From a virus, in IMG/VR virus record IMGVR_UViG_3300030117_005941, positions 16,956 through 73,554 of that record: 56,599 bases of DNA. The stretch is one strand, 5' to 3'. Under the pieces are notes generated by a model. The model did not search any database. It was not told the DNA's origin and saw only the letters and a list, made by a program, of their open reading frames with translations. Below are positions 45,901 to 53,936 of the stretch, piece by piece. The translations under genes were made by a program, and so were the position numbers. Position 1 is the first letter of the stretch. Each line of letters begins with the position of its first letter.

Positions 45901-46657
45901 AGCTGTATGTCCTACTGATGCTTTACCTTTAGGTGCTAGTTTAATGAATTTTAATTGGACACAATTTGATCCTAATGATTATGGTAATATAGGTCAAGGT
46001 GGTTGTTGTGTACCTGCATTAGTACATGTAGATTCTGCAGGACATCCTAATGTTTATACAAATGCAGGTACATTGTCTGCAGGTACTAATTTTGGTGAAC
46101 TTGTTCCTAATACAACTGGTCTTTCACAAGCAACAGCTGTTTGTAATACTGAATCACCTTGTGCAATTGAGGTAGGTCCTAATAGTAACTATTATTGTAA
46201 TGGAAATCCAACAACTACTATAGATTTTGATGAGGATGATTTTGAGCCAGATGATGATATAATATATAACCCACCTATTGATGAAGGATTAGTAAATGAA
46301 CAAGCTGACATTCCAACAGGTCTTGGAGTATATGTTGATTATGGAGAACCTTATAGAGATGTACAATGGGGTCAGGATCCTGACGCAATTTGGAGAGTTA
46401 CTAGCGTATCAGAACCTTATTCATCTACAGGAGAAGTACTTTATTTACCTACATCAACTGATGATGAATGTTATGAATACTCAATGAATGGACCATTTAT
46501 GCAAGATGGTCAACCAGAGACAAGAGTTACAAGTACTAGTGATAAATTTACAAATCCAAATAGATCTGTAAATCGCCCTATTAATAGAGATGTTCAAAGA
46601 ACAATTAATGAAAGTAAAAGATTAAGAAAAGCTATTAAAAAAATATTTAAAAAATAA
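42965..46657 (+). CDS. Leader-bearing Cys-repeat protein (1230 residues)
   Basis: The N-terminus MKKTILRRIRQKAHKLLKEQ is a basic helix ending in L-K-E19-Q20, not a signal peptide. About 11 GCTD...DDGSC-type repeats follow from about residue 283 to 870, several expanded by inserts, with other Cys-rich stretches between them. A C-terminal region of about 300 residues is beta-rich (ITITQCNAAYLSFAYQIAEL ... RDVQWGQDPDAIWRVTS) and ends in a basic helix (RLRKAIKKIFKK). The repeats are the same family as in the T9SS protein at 8482, but there is no export signal or sorting tail here, so this version is meant for the virion or the cytoplasm. Two Cys per repeat suggest disulfide or metal stabilisation. 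Confidence 0.75.
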   Translation: MKKTILRRIRQKAHKLLKEQKIFDQEYFSNILKPPTSPFDLVSKIPKPDKDQPYPFGNGIAVQCKNQQPAFELFYVVCQDGGDLGPQCECEQYEVTADWICCDGVDSFTNPGFVPYPGQSYAGDDSLYCMAAPGTPNTFENYKEALLQNAWIININFSNWIADGLLNFQSGPGDIPVVGTGYLSEECPGCMITQPAPLSGNNLDIANQQNMPDNLSMVHDGSCVFEWCNTPEADNYFCNSELASEDIAGINISFSDWCVPNEDGILVLDTAIGIVQEGELTECYVGGCTDNGTLTAEVWAAEYAGTTQTLGDGTGVLPDEYPGMPGADNYDPLATVDDGSCIYDGDEDGVFSFDEVDGCTDPSAFNYNENASEDDGTCVPIIYGCTDSLAFNFDEEANTLCEDPPNQINIDLNGNEEECIECIENLGGCTDNSATNYNPDATFDDDSCCYNPGCTDVNACNYSEAACFDDGSCEYESCLGCTIIGFNGDASGIGAYSAANSTTLSVPTIDYCVYSGCLNSEQNEDGSYVYENYVCNGDYAQFLCTSIDIDGDGAPDLGVPMSQESIDQYGLSMEPIGIFVDKGTCQLAPVLGCTNPDAENFNPDATEDDGSCEFILGCMENTTADWSLEPNGFIVTNYQPDATQNFGCNYVVCLDGNADNYVCDAEDGVPYLCLQNTGDPNQDLDDDFIDSIGATIEDCNYNDQNIFDASGTNTCCFNIIPGCMQGGNTITNPGNLTADNYDPNANVECVDPPNQEDNDTGLPCEPCIFSGCPDPTACNSIVGTNMFGLLGYEAWVYNDDGSCEYPDTCNDCDGNYLTDGCTDEAACNYDPTAECGPNDQLCDYGCYGCTDEAAANYDQLATMDDGSCEYDEMCWDITITQCNAAYLSFAYQIAELEGTRAPGGPDMWTNVTLRCVSIGYPSAATEIGPNAPDGEFGGNPPFVDGTSPNGLGEYVVYEGFTAQMEGGPGDDLGIPYVPAAVCPTDALPLGASLMNFNWTQFDPNDYGNIGQGGCCVPALVHVDSAGHPNVYTNAGTLSAGTNFGELVPNTTGLSQATAVCNTESPCAIEVGPNSNYYCNGNPTTTIDFDEDDFEPDDDIIYNPPIDEGLVNEQADIPTGLGVYVDYGEPYRDVQWGQDPDAIWRVTSVSEPYSSTGEVLYLPTSTDDECYEYSMNGPFMQDGQPETRVTSTSDKFTNPNRSVNRPINRDVQRTINESKRLRKAIKKIFKK

Positions 46658-46660
46658 GTT

Positions 46661-47236
46661 ATGTTAAAAAAAGAGTTTAAACGTAGAGATGTAGAAAGAA
46701 TGAGAAACCTAATTAAAGGTGATGTTGGTTCTTCATCTGAAACTCAAATTGGTTACAATAAAAAAAGAATTGAATATAAAGAAGGAGACATTTGGACAGA
46801 AGGAAGAAAAACATGGACTATAAAAAATGGAATAAAAAAAACTGTATCAAAATTAAGTTCAATAAGAAAAGAAATATTTACTCCCTTATGTTGTCCTAAA
46901 TGTAGTAAAGTAATAAAACATCCTTTAGACAAGAGTAATTATAAAGTTCATAAAAAATGTCATGATTGTGTTATAGAATTTGAACATAAACTTAGAATAA
47001 AAGGTAAATATGATGATTATATAAAAAAATTAAAAACTAAAAATGCTCTTGACATAATTAATGAAACAGAAGCATATTTATTAGATATGGTTAACACATC
47101 TAATGAAGGGTATGTTTCTGAAGATGGTGTAGTTGAAAAATGGGTAGGAGGTATTAATAAAAAAGAATTTACTAAAAAAATAAAAGATATTACCAAAGCA
47201 CGTAAAGAATACGTAGAAAAAGAATCAAATGGATAA
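46661..47236 (+). CDS. Conserved phage zinc-ribbon protein
   Basis: A 191-residue protein. RMRNLIKGDVGSSSETQIGY, then EGDIWTEGRKTWTIKNGIKK, form the conserved N-terminal part, which I associate with an uncharacterised T4-type phage protein. The zinc site is C78-x2-C81 (CPKC) with C100-x2-C103 (CHDC), followed by VIEFEHKLRIKG. The helical C-terminus is charged. It overlaps the next gene by 8 bases. The function is unknown; nucleic-acid or protein binding through the ribbon is likely. Confidence 0.7.
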   Translation: MLKKEFKRRDVERMRNLIKGDVGSSSETQIGYNKKRIEYKEGDIWTEGRKTWTIKNGIKKTVSKLSSIRKEIFTPLCCPKCSKVIKHPLDKSNYKVHKKCHDCVIEFEHKLRIKGKYDDYIKKLKTKNALDIINETEAYLLDMVNTSNEGYVSEDGVVEKWVGGINKKEFTKKIKDITKARKEYVEKESNG

Positions 47237-48497
47237 GTTAAAAGAATATATTATAGAACTTATACAAGAATATACAGGTACTGGAGCTGGTGGAGGAAAC
47301 GCTACTGATGGTAATGATATAACTTCTCCTAGACCTTTTGCAGATGATATGTCTGAAATAGAAAATTATATCTTTAAAAACGTTTATGGAGGAGAAGGAG
47401 GACATTATAGAAAAGATCAATATAATGGAAACTACCCTAACAGACATAAAACAACTATGTTTGAAAATGAAGATCAAGTAAGAGAATACATAAGAAATGA
47501 AATAAGAAGTTATTATGGGGTACATGATACTTATGGAGCAAGTCCCCGTCAAAAAAGAAATTTAAGTGGATTTATAGGGGTACAAGAACAAATGGATCCT
47601 GGTAAACAAGCAGAATTTACAAGAAGAAAAATAGATCTTCAAAAAGATTTAGCACAAGTTGATATAGAAATGACTAGAGAACAATTAAAAGCTATTAGTG
47701 CACAAACACAACAAGCAACAAGTCAAATATCTCAACAAATTGCCCAAACAGAACAACAATTACAAGATGCAATTCAACAAAAAAGAGATCAAACAAAACA
47801 AATAATAGATGTAGAAAGAGAAATATCTGACTTAGAAGAAGATGAAGAAATTACACCAGATTTAAAAAAGAAAAGAAGAGAAGAATTAGATAAAGAATTA
47901 TCAACAGCAAGAGGCTCTCTTGAAGGAGTTAAAGACCAAATTATACAATTTAAAAAAACAAAAGATCAACTATTCGGTCAACAAGCTCAAAATTCAGCTA
48001 ATGCTTCTCAACAAGTAAAACAAATTAGGGACCAAATAAGACAACAAACTAAAGCCATGAATTCAATAGGAAAAACACAACCAGGACAAACAATGCGAGA
48101 ATATTTTAAAGATACCCAAAGTAACTTAATGGAAAGAATGGATTCTTATAGAAAAGAAGCTAAAAGAAACATTCTTATGGAAGGAGTTATGAAAACATTT
48201 TTTGAAATGTTTGATAATGGTATGACAAATGAAGAAATAATTCAAGATTATGCTTCAAAAGGAACCCAAGTTCCTGAAACTTTTGTAGGTACTGCTAGAA
48301 AACAGTATGAAACTTATAAAAAGATGAAATTAGAACTAGACATGAGTGAAAAAGAATTTAAAAATTCAGCTAAAGAAATAGTAAATAATCCTGAAATGAT
48401 GGAACGAGACTCAGAAGAAAAACAATTAGCTTCAGGGCTTTTTAAAGAAGAAATATTAAAAAAACAAATAATAAAAGAACTTAATAAAATAAAATAA
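47229..48497 (+). CDS. Long coiled-coil protein with leader-like N-terminus
   Basis: A 422-residue protein. It starts MDKLKEYIIELIQEY, a leader-like helix with I-Q-E14. A low-complexity Gly/Asn part and a small domain follow (QVREYIRNEIRSYYGVHDTY). Residues about 130-290 are a Gln/Glu/Lys-rich coiled coil (QISQQIAQTEQQLQDAIQQK, REISDLEEDEEITPDLKKK). The C-terminal part is helical (LMEGVMKTFFEMFDNGMTNE). It could be an internal core or scaffolding component, or a tape-like structural rod. No homologue recognised. Confidence 0.65.
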   Translation: MDKLKEYIIELIQEYTGTGAGGGNATDGNDITSPRPFADDMSEIENYIFKNVYGGEGGHYRKDQYNGNYPNRHKTTMFENEDQVREYIRNEIRSYYGVHDTYGASPRQKRNLSGFIGVQEQMDPGKQAEFTRRKIDLQKDLAQVDIEMTREQLKAISAQTQQATSQISQQIAQTEQQLQDAIQQKRDQTKQIIDVEREISDLEEDEEITPDLKKKRREELDKELSTARGSLEGVKDQIIQFKKTKDQLFGQQAQNSANASQQVKQIRDQIRQQTKAMNSIGKTQPGQTMREYFKDTQSNLMERMDSYRKEAKRNILMEGVMKTFFEMFDNGMTNEEIIQDYASKGTQVPETFVGTARKQYETYKKMKLELDMSEKEFKNSAKEIVNNPEMMERDSEEKQLASGLFKEEILKKQIIKELNKIK

Positions 48498-48498
48498 G

Positions 48499-48765
48499 AT
48501 GGGGAAAACAGCAACAACAGTATCAGCAAGTGTTACTTATACAGCAAGTGCTGGAGATACAATAACAAGAATATATGCACCTGCAGCTGCAACTTTAGCT
48601 AGTGTTGAATTTGGACAAAATCAAAATCCATATAGTGCAGATGCAATAACAAGTCGAGTAGCTACAATAGCAATACCTGCAGGAACATATTTAGAAGGAC
48701 CTATAGTTCAATTTAAAAATAATGATCCTAGTAATATAGTATTAGTATATCTTGATCAAAAATAA
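48499..48765 (+). CDS. Small beta-rich virion-type protein
   Basis: An 88-residue protein: TTVSASVTYTASAGDTITRI, then SRVATIAIPAGTYLEGPIVQ, ending FKNNDPSNIVLVYLDQK. The alternating Thr/Ala/Val composition and size resemble the small decoration-like paralogues at 5766-8477, but I cannot align it with confidence. It starts 1 base after the previous stop, and its last base is shared with the next start (TAATG). Structural role inferred. Confidence 0.55.
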   Translation: MGKTATTVSASVTYTASAGDTITRIYAPAAATLASVEFGQNQNPYSADAITSRVATIAIPAGTYLEGPIVQFKNNDPSNIVLVYLDQK

Positions 48766-49208
48766 TGATGAATATTAAAAAAGTAATAAGACGATTAGTA
48801 GAAGCTGAGGTAACTAAAAGGTACCCTATGCCTCCTGAAATTAAGGATGCATTAGAAAATAAACTTAAAATAAATCCTATACCTCGTTTTGTAAATAACT
48901 TAAAAGCAGTTAATTCTATTCCTGCTTCTTATAGAATATTTTTACATAATAATCAGTTTTTTGATATAATTTATGAAGAATTTTCATTAATGGTTAAAAT
49001 AGGAACTAAAGAATATTACTTAGCAGACTTACAAGAAAGAAATAATGCTATAAAAGACATAAATAGACTATTAACAGGTCCTATTATGAAAAAACAAGGA
49101 GAAGAAGAAGAAGCATCTCCAAAAGGAGGAGGAGCTCCTTCACCCCCATCATTACCAACTATACCGCCCCCACCACCACCACCAACCCCTGATGAACCTG
49201 AAGCATAA
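48765..49208 (+). CDS. Leader-bearing conserved small phage protein with Pro-rich tail
   Basis: A 147-residue protein. The N-terminus MMNIKKVIRRLVEAEVTKRY is a basic amphipathic helix of the leader type, with a possible L-V-E cut. The core IPASYRIFLHNNQFFDIIYE, then FSLMVKIGTKEYYLADLQER, is a pattern I associate with an uncharacterised small protein of marine T4-like phages. The tail is disordered and Pro-rich (IPPPPPPPTPDEPEA). It overlaps both neighbours by one base, so it is translated with the zincin that follows. Confidence 0.65.
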   Translation: MMNIKKVIRRLVEAEVTKRYPMPPEIKDALENKLKINPIPRFVNNLKAVNSIPASYRIFLHNNQFFDIIYEEFSLMVKIGTKEYYLADLQERNNAIKDINRLLTGPIMKKQGEEEEASPKGGGAPSPPSLPTIPPPPPPPTPDEPEA

Positions 49209-49585
49209 TGGAATATAAAAAAATATTTGGAGAATTATACAGTAATGCTAAAGAAAAATTTAGCATTAAACAACCTCCTAAACTTTTTTTAAAACAAGAC
49301 CCTAAAAATGCTAAAAATATATTAGGTCGTACAGCATACTATGATCCTGGAGAACAAACTATTGTTATATTTATAACAGATAGACATCCTAAAGATATAC
49401 TTAGATCTTTTTGTCATGAAATAATACATCATGTACAAAATGAAAGAGGTGATTTAGATGTAAGTGGTAATATGTCTCCAACATACGCTCAAGATGATAA
49501 ACATATGAGAGCAATGGAAAAAGAAGCATACTTAGAAGGAAACTTATTATTAAGAGATTATGAAGATAATAAAAAATATAAATAA
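49208..49585 (+). CDS. Small zincin-type metallopeptidase
   Basis: A 125-residue protein with the zinc motif H70-E-I-I-H74 in SFCHEIIHHVQNE and a downstream EKEAYLEGN segment, whose Glu (E106 or E110) could be the third ligand. The size and compact layout fit minimal zincins such as SprT- or ImmA/IrrE-like proteins, though I cannot place it in one. It has no signal peptide. It sits between two leader-bearing genes and overlaps both by one base. If it is a processing enzyme for the leader-bearing proteins, this would be a metallo-type alternative to the serine prohead protease; that is speculation. Confidence 0.75.
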   Translation: MEYKKIFGELYSNAKEKFSIKQPPKLFLKQDPKNAKNILGRTAYYDPGEQTIVIFITDRHPKDILRSFCHEIIHHVQNERGDLDVSGNMSPTYAQDDKHMRAMEKEAYLEGNLLLRDYEDNKKYK

Positions 49586-52320
49586 TGGGGAAGTTTAATT
49601 ATAAAAAATGGAAATCTAAGTATCTTCTAAAAGAACAAGCAAATACTGTAACTTATTTAGGTTGCTCAATGTGTTCTGCTGATAATCCCTATTATGCAGG
49701 TATGCAGGTGTGTACTCCTACTATTCCTTTTACATTAAATACAGATGATATTGTAAATAACGATGATGGTTTTACTGATCCTTTTGTTTTAAATTTTGAT
49801 GAATATCTACCAGGTTTTGAATCTATAGGATATTATCATGATTATATGTTTCAAAATGTCGATATAGTTGGAACCCCTAGTATAGGATGTATTGGAGGAG
49901 GTGATGGTTATAATCCTTATGGTTGTACAGATCCTAATGCATATAATTATGACCCAAATGCTGAAATTGATGATGGTTCATGTGATTCACAACTACCAGA
50001 CGAACCTTGTCCTCCACTTGAAATTATAGCACAACCAGATTTTATATCTGAAAATCCTACTACATTTAATTGGACAGGAGGATGTCCTAATTTACCTATA
50101 TATGCTACTTTTAGTGGTGCAGGAGCAGGACAAATAAATGTAAATTGGGAAGCAGGAGGACAATATATCCCAAACACAGGAGAATTTACATGGAATTTAC
50201 CCTGTGAGGAATTAACAGTAGGTATGGAATATTTTTACTACATAGCACAAGTAGTTGATGAAAATGTAGCATATGGTTCAGATAACATTTATAACATGAA
50301 TGGGGACGAACAAGGAGGTTATGGTTTTTATCTTTATTCTAATAATACTTTAGGAACAATATATATTGACCCAATTTTATGTCCTGATCAAAGTGGTTGT
50401 ACAGATGAAAATGCTGAAAATTATAACCCTGAAGCTACATATGATGATGGTTCATGTGAATATCGTCCTGTAGTTGGTTGTACTGACGAAACAGCTATAA
50501 ATTATGATGAAGGAGCTGTTGAAGATGATGGAAGTTGTGTATATCCTGAACCCGGATGTACAGATGAAAATGCAATCAATTATAATCCAGAAGCAGGTAT
50601 AGATGATGGATCTTGTGAATATGAAGGTTGTACTGATGAAAATGCAACTAATTATGATGAAACTGCTAATGTAGATGATGGTTCTTGTGTTTACCCTGTA
50701 CCTGGATGTACAGAAGAAGGTGCATGTAATTATGATGAAAATGCTGAAGTAAATGATGGAAGTTGTGAGTATGAATCATGTGCAGGTTGTATGGATAATT
50801 CAACATATTTTAATATAGAAACTCAACAAGAAGAATTAATAGCTGTTAATTATGACCCAGAAGCTACACTTCCAGGTCCTTGTCAAGGATGTGCTGATCA
50901 ACAATCAGATAATGCTAGTTTTATTAGTGTATCACAAAACTTTGCAGTTGGTTCAGGTAATGCTAATCAATTATATATTGATGTTCTTCCTGAAGGATGG
51001 AACACAACAGAACTATGGACAAATTTTGATTATGGTTGTCTTGATTGTTGTGTTTATTCAGGATGTTCAGATCCAGAAGCAGATAACTTTTGGCCAATGG
51101 CAGATCCTAATAATCAACCAACTACTTATGGAGCAACATGGACATTTATAGATGATGGTAGTTGTGAATATACAATACCAGGTTGTACAGACCCACAAGC
51201 AGGAAATTATAACCCAGATGCTACAGTAGATGATGGTACATGTAATTATTTTACTACGGGTGATCCTATAGAAGGTTGTACAGATGAAAGTGCTGACAAT
51301 TACAATGAAGAAGCTACTCAAGATGATGGTTCTTGTGAATATACAGTATTTACATGTGAAACCCTTACTAGTGGCACACCTGCTCAAATTATTTCTGAAG
51401 AATGTACTGAATCAATAAGTTCAGAACCTGCAGACGGAGAAACAACTTTTACTACTTTAGAATCTTGTCAAGATATTACAGGATGTGTAAAACCTGAAGA
51501 TGAATATGGGGGTTGTACAGATATTACTGCAACAAATTATGACTCAAATGCTAGTTATGATGATGGAAGTTGTGAATATCCTGAAGATCCTTGTACTCAA
51601 TTTAACACTTATGATGAAGAAGGTCAAGCACAAGCATGCTATATGACTTTTGAAGCACCTGTTTATGATCCATCAACAGGAACCGGTTTTGGTCAAGAAG
51701 TTATAGATTTCTTTAATGATCTTACTAATAATGGTGAATGTTGCCCTGAACAACCAGAACCAGAACCACGTTATACTTGTTTACCAACAGTAGGATCAGA
51801 CACTCAATATTGTGTAGAAGATCCTAATGGTGCTTTTACATCTGAATCAGAATGTAACGAATCATGTCCTGAAATTAATTGTGTTGTTCATCTTGATACT
51901 ATAATATGGCCAGGAACAGGATTTAATAATGCTGAAGAGTTTTGTGGTAGATGTGAAGTAGGAGGATATGAAGCAGCAGAAATGCAAATAAGTACTTCAA
52001 CAGGACAAATGGCTAATTGTGGTTGTTGTGAAGAAGTTGATAATACTAATTATGCAACAGATATGATTACAGGATGTGATGGATTTAATTCTATAGGTTT
52101 TCCTCAAAGTTTTAGAGATCTTATTTGTGAACAATGTGAAGATCCTAATTATGTGAATATACACTGTGAATGTTGTGAAGAAGGAGTTAATTATAATATA
52201 GATGCAGTTACAGATAATCCAGACCCAGGTACTCCATCTTTTCCAATTAGACCTACACCTGATCCGGAAATAAATAGAATGCAAAAACTAGCAGGACTAA
52301 AAAATAAAAAAAGAAAATAA
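49585..52320 (+). CDS. Leader-bearing Cys-repeat protein (911 residues)
   Basis: It opens MGKFNYKKWKSKYLLKEQ (L-K-E17-Q18). A Cys domain follows (TYLGCSMCSADNPYYAG ... GFESIGYYHDY) that is paralogous to the start of the 53933 product. About 11 GCTDENAxNYxPEAxxDDGSC-type repeats come next. A YTCLP...C-EDPNGAFTSESECNESC module precedes a CCEE-type module at about 815-875 (TDMITGCDGFNSIGFPQSFR ... CEQCEDPNYVNIHCECCEEG) that is nearly duplicated in the 52322 product. The end is RMQKLAGLKNKKRK. There is no signal peptide or T9SS tail. It probably forms a rigid disulfide- or metal-stabilised rod delivered with the virion; this is inferred. Confidence 0.75.
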   Translation: MGKFNYKKWKSKYLLKEQANTVTYLGCSMCSADNPYYAGMQVCTPTIPFTLNTDDIVNNDDGFTDPFVLNFDEYLPGFESIGYYHDYMFQNVDIVGTPSIGCIGGGDGYNPYGCTDPNAYNYDPNAEIDDGSCDSQLPDEPCPPLEIIAQPDFISENPTTFNWTGGCPNLPIYATFSGAGAGQINVNWEAGGQYIPNTGEFTWNLPCEELTVGMEYFYYIAQVVDENVAYGSDNIYNMNGDEQGGYGFYLYSNNTLGTIYIDPILCPDQSGCTDENAENYNPEATYDDGSCEYRPVVGCTDETAINYDEGAVEDDGSCVYPEPGCTDENAINYNPEAGIDDGSCEYEGCTDENATNYDETANVDDGSCVYPVPGCTEEGACNYDENAEVNDGSCEYESCAGCMDNSTYFNIETQQEELIAVNYDPEATLPGPCQGCADQQSDNASFISVSQNFAVGSGNANQLYIDVLPEGWNTTELWTNFDYGCLDCCVYSGCSDPEADNFWPMADPNNQPTTYGATWTFIDDGSCEYTIPGCTDPQAGNYNPDATVDDGTCNYFTTGDPIEGCTDESADNYNEEATQDDGSCEYTVFTCETLTSGTPAQIISEECTESISSEPADGETTFTTLESCQDITGCVKPEDEYGGCTDITATNYDSNASYDDGSCEYPEDPCTQFNTYDEEGQAQACYMTFEAPVYDPSTGTGFGQEVIDFFNDLTNNGECCPEQPEPEPRYTCLPTVGSDTQYCVEDPNGAFTSESECNESCPEINCVVHLDTIIWPGTGFNNAEEFCGRCEVGGYEAAEMQISTSTGQMANCGCCEEVDNTNYATDMITGCDGFNSIGFPQSFRDLICEQCEDPNYVNIHCECCEEGVNYNIDAVTDNPDPGTPSFPIRPTPDPEINRMQKLAGLKNKKRK

Positions 52321-52321
52321 A

Positions 52322-53518
52322 ATGAAATTAAAATTAAAAAATATCATTAAAGAACAAAATCTTGGACCTGGACAAGGATGTTCTGATCCTGCTGCATTAA
52401 ATTATGACCCAAATGCTAATGGTGATTCTCAATATGGTGCTTTTATTTGTCAGTATGATTATGGATGTGCTAATTTTAGTCAATGGGCACTTCAACTTCA
52501 TGGATTAGCTGTATTAAATGAACAACTTAATAATATACCTTTTCCTAATCAAGCAGCTGTTAATCAAGGATTAGCTAATGATCCTGTTGCTCCTAATGAA
52601 ATGGAAGATTACATATGTAATGTTATATGTAATACTAGTGTTAACATAAATCCAGGACAATATTGCCCTGCTTGTTGGGCAGGACAAGGAGGTTTTGATT
52701 TTAATAATCCTATGAACAGTTATAACATTGGGTTATCTATGTGTACATGTTGTCAAGATGTACCTATAGAAGGTTGTACAGATCCTACTTCAGAAAATTA
52801 TAATCCAGAAGCTTCTATTGATGATGGGAGTTGTATATATCCTACAACAAATTATTCATGTATGCAAGCAAGTATAGGAGGAGGTGTTATTAATGGTAAT
52901 TGTGTTTTAGATGAAAATGGTCCTTATAGTTCATTAGAAGAATGTGAAATGGATGGATGTTCAGCATGTATGAATATTGATTTAAATGATTATTTTGCAG
53001 ATTGTGGTACTCCAGCTGGAACAAGTGATATATGTGCAGGATTTAATAGTGCTCAAGAATTTTGTGGTAGATGCGCAGTTGCACCTTCAAATACTAACGA
53101 ATGGGCATTACAAAATCTACCATCACATATAACTTGTGATTGTTGTGAAGGACAGATTGATAATACGGGTTATGCAACAGATATGATAACAGGTTGTGAC
53201 GGATTTAATCACCCAAATTTCCCTCAAGATTTTAGAGATTTAATTTGTAATCAGTGTTTAGATCCTACTTATGTAAATGTGCATTGTGATTGTTGTGAAG
53301 AGGGAGTTAATTTTGAACCTGAAGGAATGCCATTAGCTCCTGACACAGCTAGTCCAGAAGGAATGCCTAGTCCAGAAGGAATACCTACTATAGGTACTCC
53401 TGATAAACCTAAATATCCTAAATATCAAAAGAAACTTTTAAAACAAAAACCATTTTTAAAAGAATCTATAATTAATAGGTTTAAAAAATTAGCAGGAATA
53501 AAACCTGAAAAAAAATAA
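52322..53518 (+). CDS. Leader-bearing Cys-module protein (398 residues)
   Basis: It opens MKLKLKNIIKEQ (I-K-E11-Q12), the shortest leader of the set. The body starts with a GCSDPAALNYDPNA repeat, then a Cys-rich domain (YICNVICNTSVNI ... CPACWAGQGG ... MCTCCQD) and a second GCTD repeat. A NGPYSSLEECEMDGC module follows, then a FCGRCAVAP ... CDCCEG segment, and a TDMITGCDGFNHPNFPQDFR ... CDCCEEG module matching the 49585 protein. A SPEGMP-SPEGMP-SPEGIP repeat leads to the end motif NRFKKLAGIKPEKK. The module order shows exchange between neighbouring genes. Confidence 0.75.
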   Translation: MKLKLKNIIKEQNLGPGQGCSDPAALNYDPNANGDSQYGAFICQYDYGCANFSQWALQLHGLAVLNEQLNNIPFPNQAAVNQGLANDPVAPNEMEDYICNVICNTSVNINPGQYCPACWAGQGGFDFNNPMNSYNIGLSMCTCCQDVPIEGCTDPTSENYNPEASIDDGSCIYPTTNYSCMQASIGGGVINGNCVLDENGPYSSLEECEMDGCSACMNIDLNDYFADCGTPAGTSDICAGFNSAQEFCGRCAVAPSNTNEWALQNLPSHITCDCCEGQIDNTGYATDMITGCDGFNHPNFPQDFRDLICNQCLDPTYVNVHCDCCEEGVNFEPEGMPLAPDTASPEGMPSPEGIPTIGTPDKPKYPKYQKKLLKQKPFLKESIINRFKKLAGIKPEKK

Positions 53519-53543
53519 TATGTATAATTAAAAATAAAACGTT

Positions 53544-53936
53544 ATGAAAGTGTTAAATAAGTTATTTTCCGGAGGAGCTAGTAAATTAGTTGAATCGGTA
53601 GGAGGTGTATTAGATAATGTAATAACCACAAAAGATGAAAAATTAGAAGCAAAAAGAAAATTAAAAGAACTAATATTAAGTCATGAAGCTGAAATGGAAC
53701 GTAATATAACTGACCGTTGGCAAGCTGATATGAATTCAGATAGTTGGTTAAGTAAAAATGTAAGACCAATGATTCTTATATTTCTTGTTGTCTCTACAGT
53801 TCTTATGATATTTATAGACGCAGGAACTATACAATTTACTGTTGAAGAAAAATGGACAGACCTGCTTCAGCTTGTATTAATTACAGTGATTGGTGCCTAT
53901 TTTGGTGGTAGATCATTAGAAAAAAGAAAAAAATGA
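53544..53936 (+). CDS. Holin of the 3TM (GTA holin) type
   Basis: A 130-residue membrane protein that would form the lysis lesion. The family pattern is RWQADMNSDSWLSKNVRPMI, then a membrane segment at about 74-92 and WTDLLQLVLITVIGAYFGGR (about 104-122), ending in SLEKRKK. A shorter hydrophobic helix near the N-terminus (LVESVGGVLDNVI) makes up the third segment. It is encoded within the Cys-rich cluster and overlaps the next gene by 4 bases (ATGA), far from the M15 peptidase at 19144. Timing of lysis would follow the late transcript of this cluster. Confidence 0.85.
   Translation: MKVLNKLFSGGASKLVESVGGVLDNVITTKDEKLEAKRKLKELILSHEAEMERNITDRWQADMNSDSWLSKNVRPMILIFLVVSTVLMIFIDAGTIQFTVEEKWTDLLQLVLITVIGAYFGGRSLEKRKK

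Noticed and set aside
46296-46487. 63-codon frame inside the 42965 gene
   Set aside because: Shadow frame inside a well-supported coding region.
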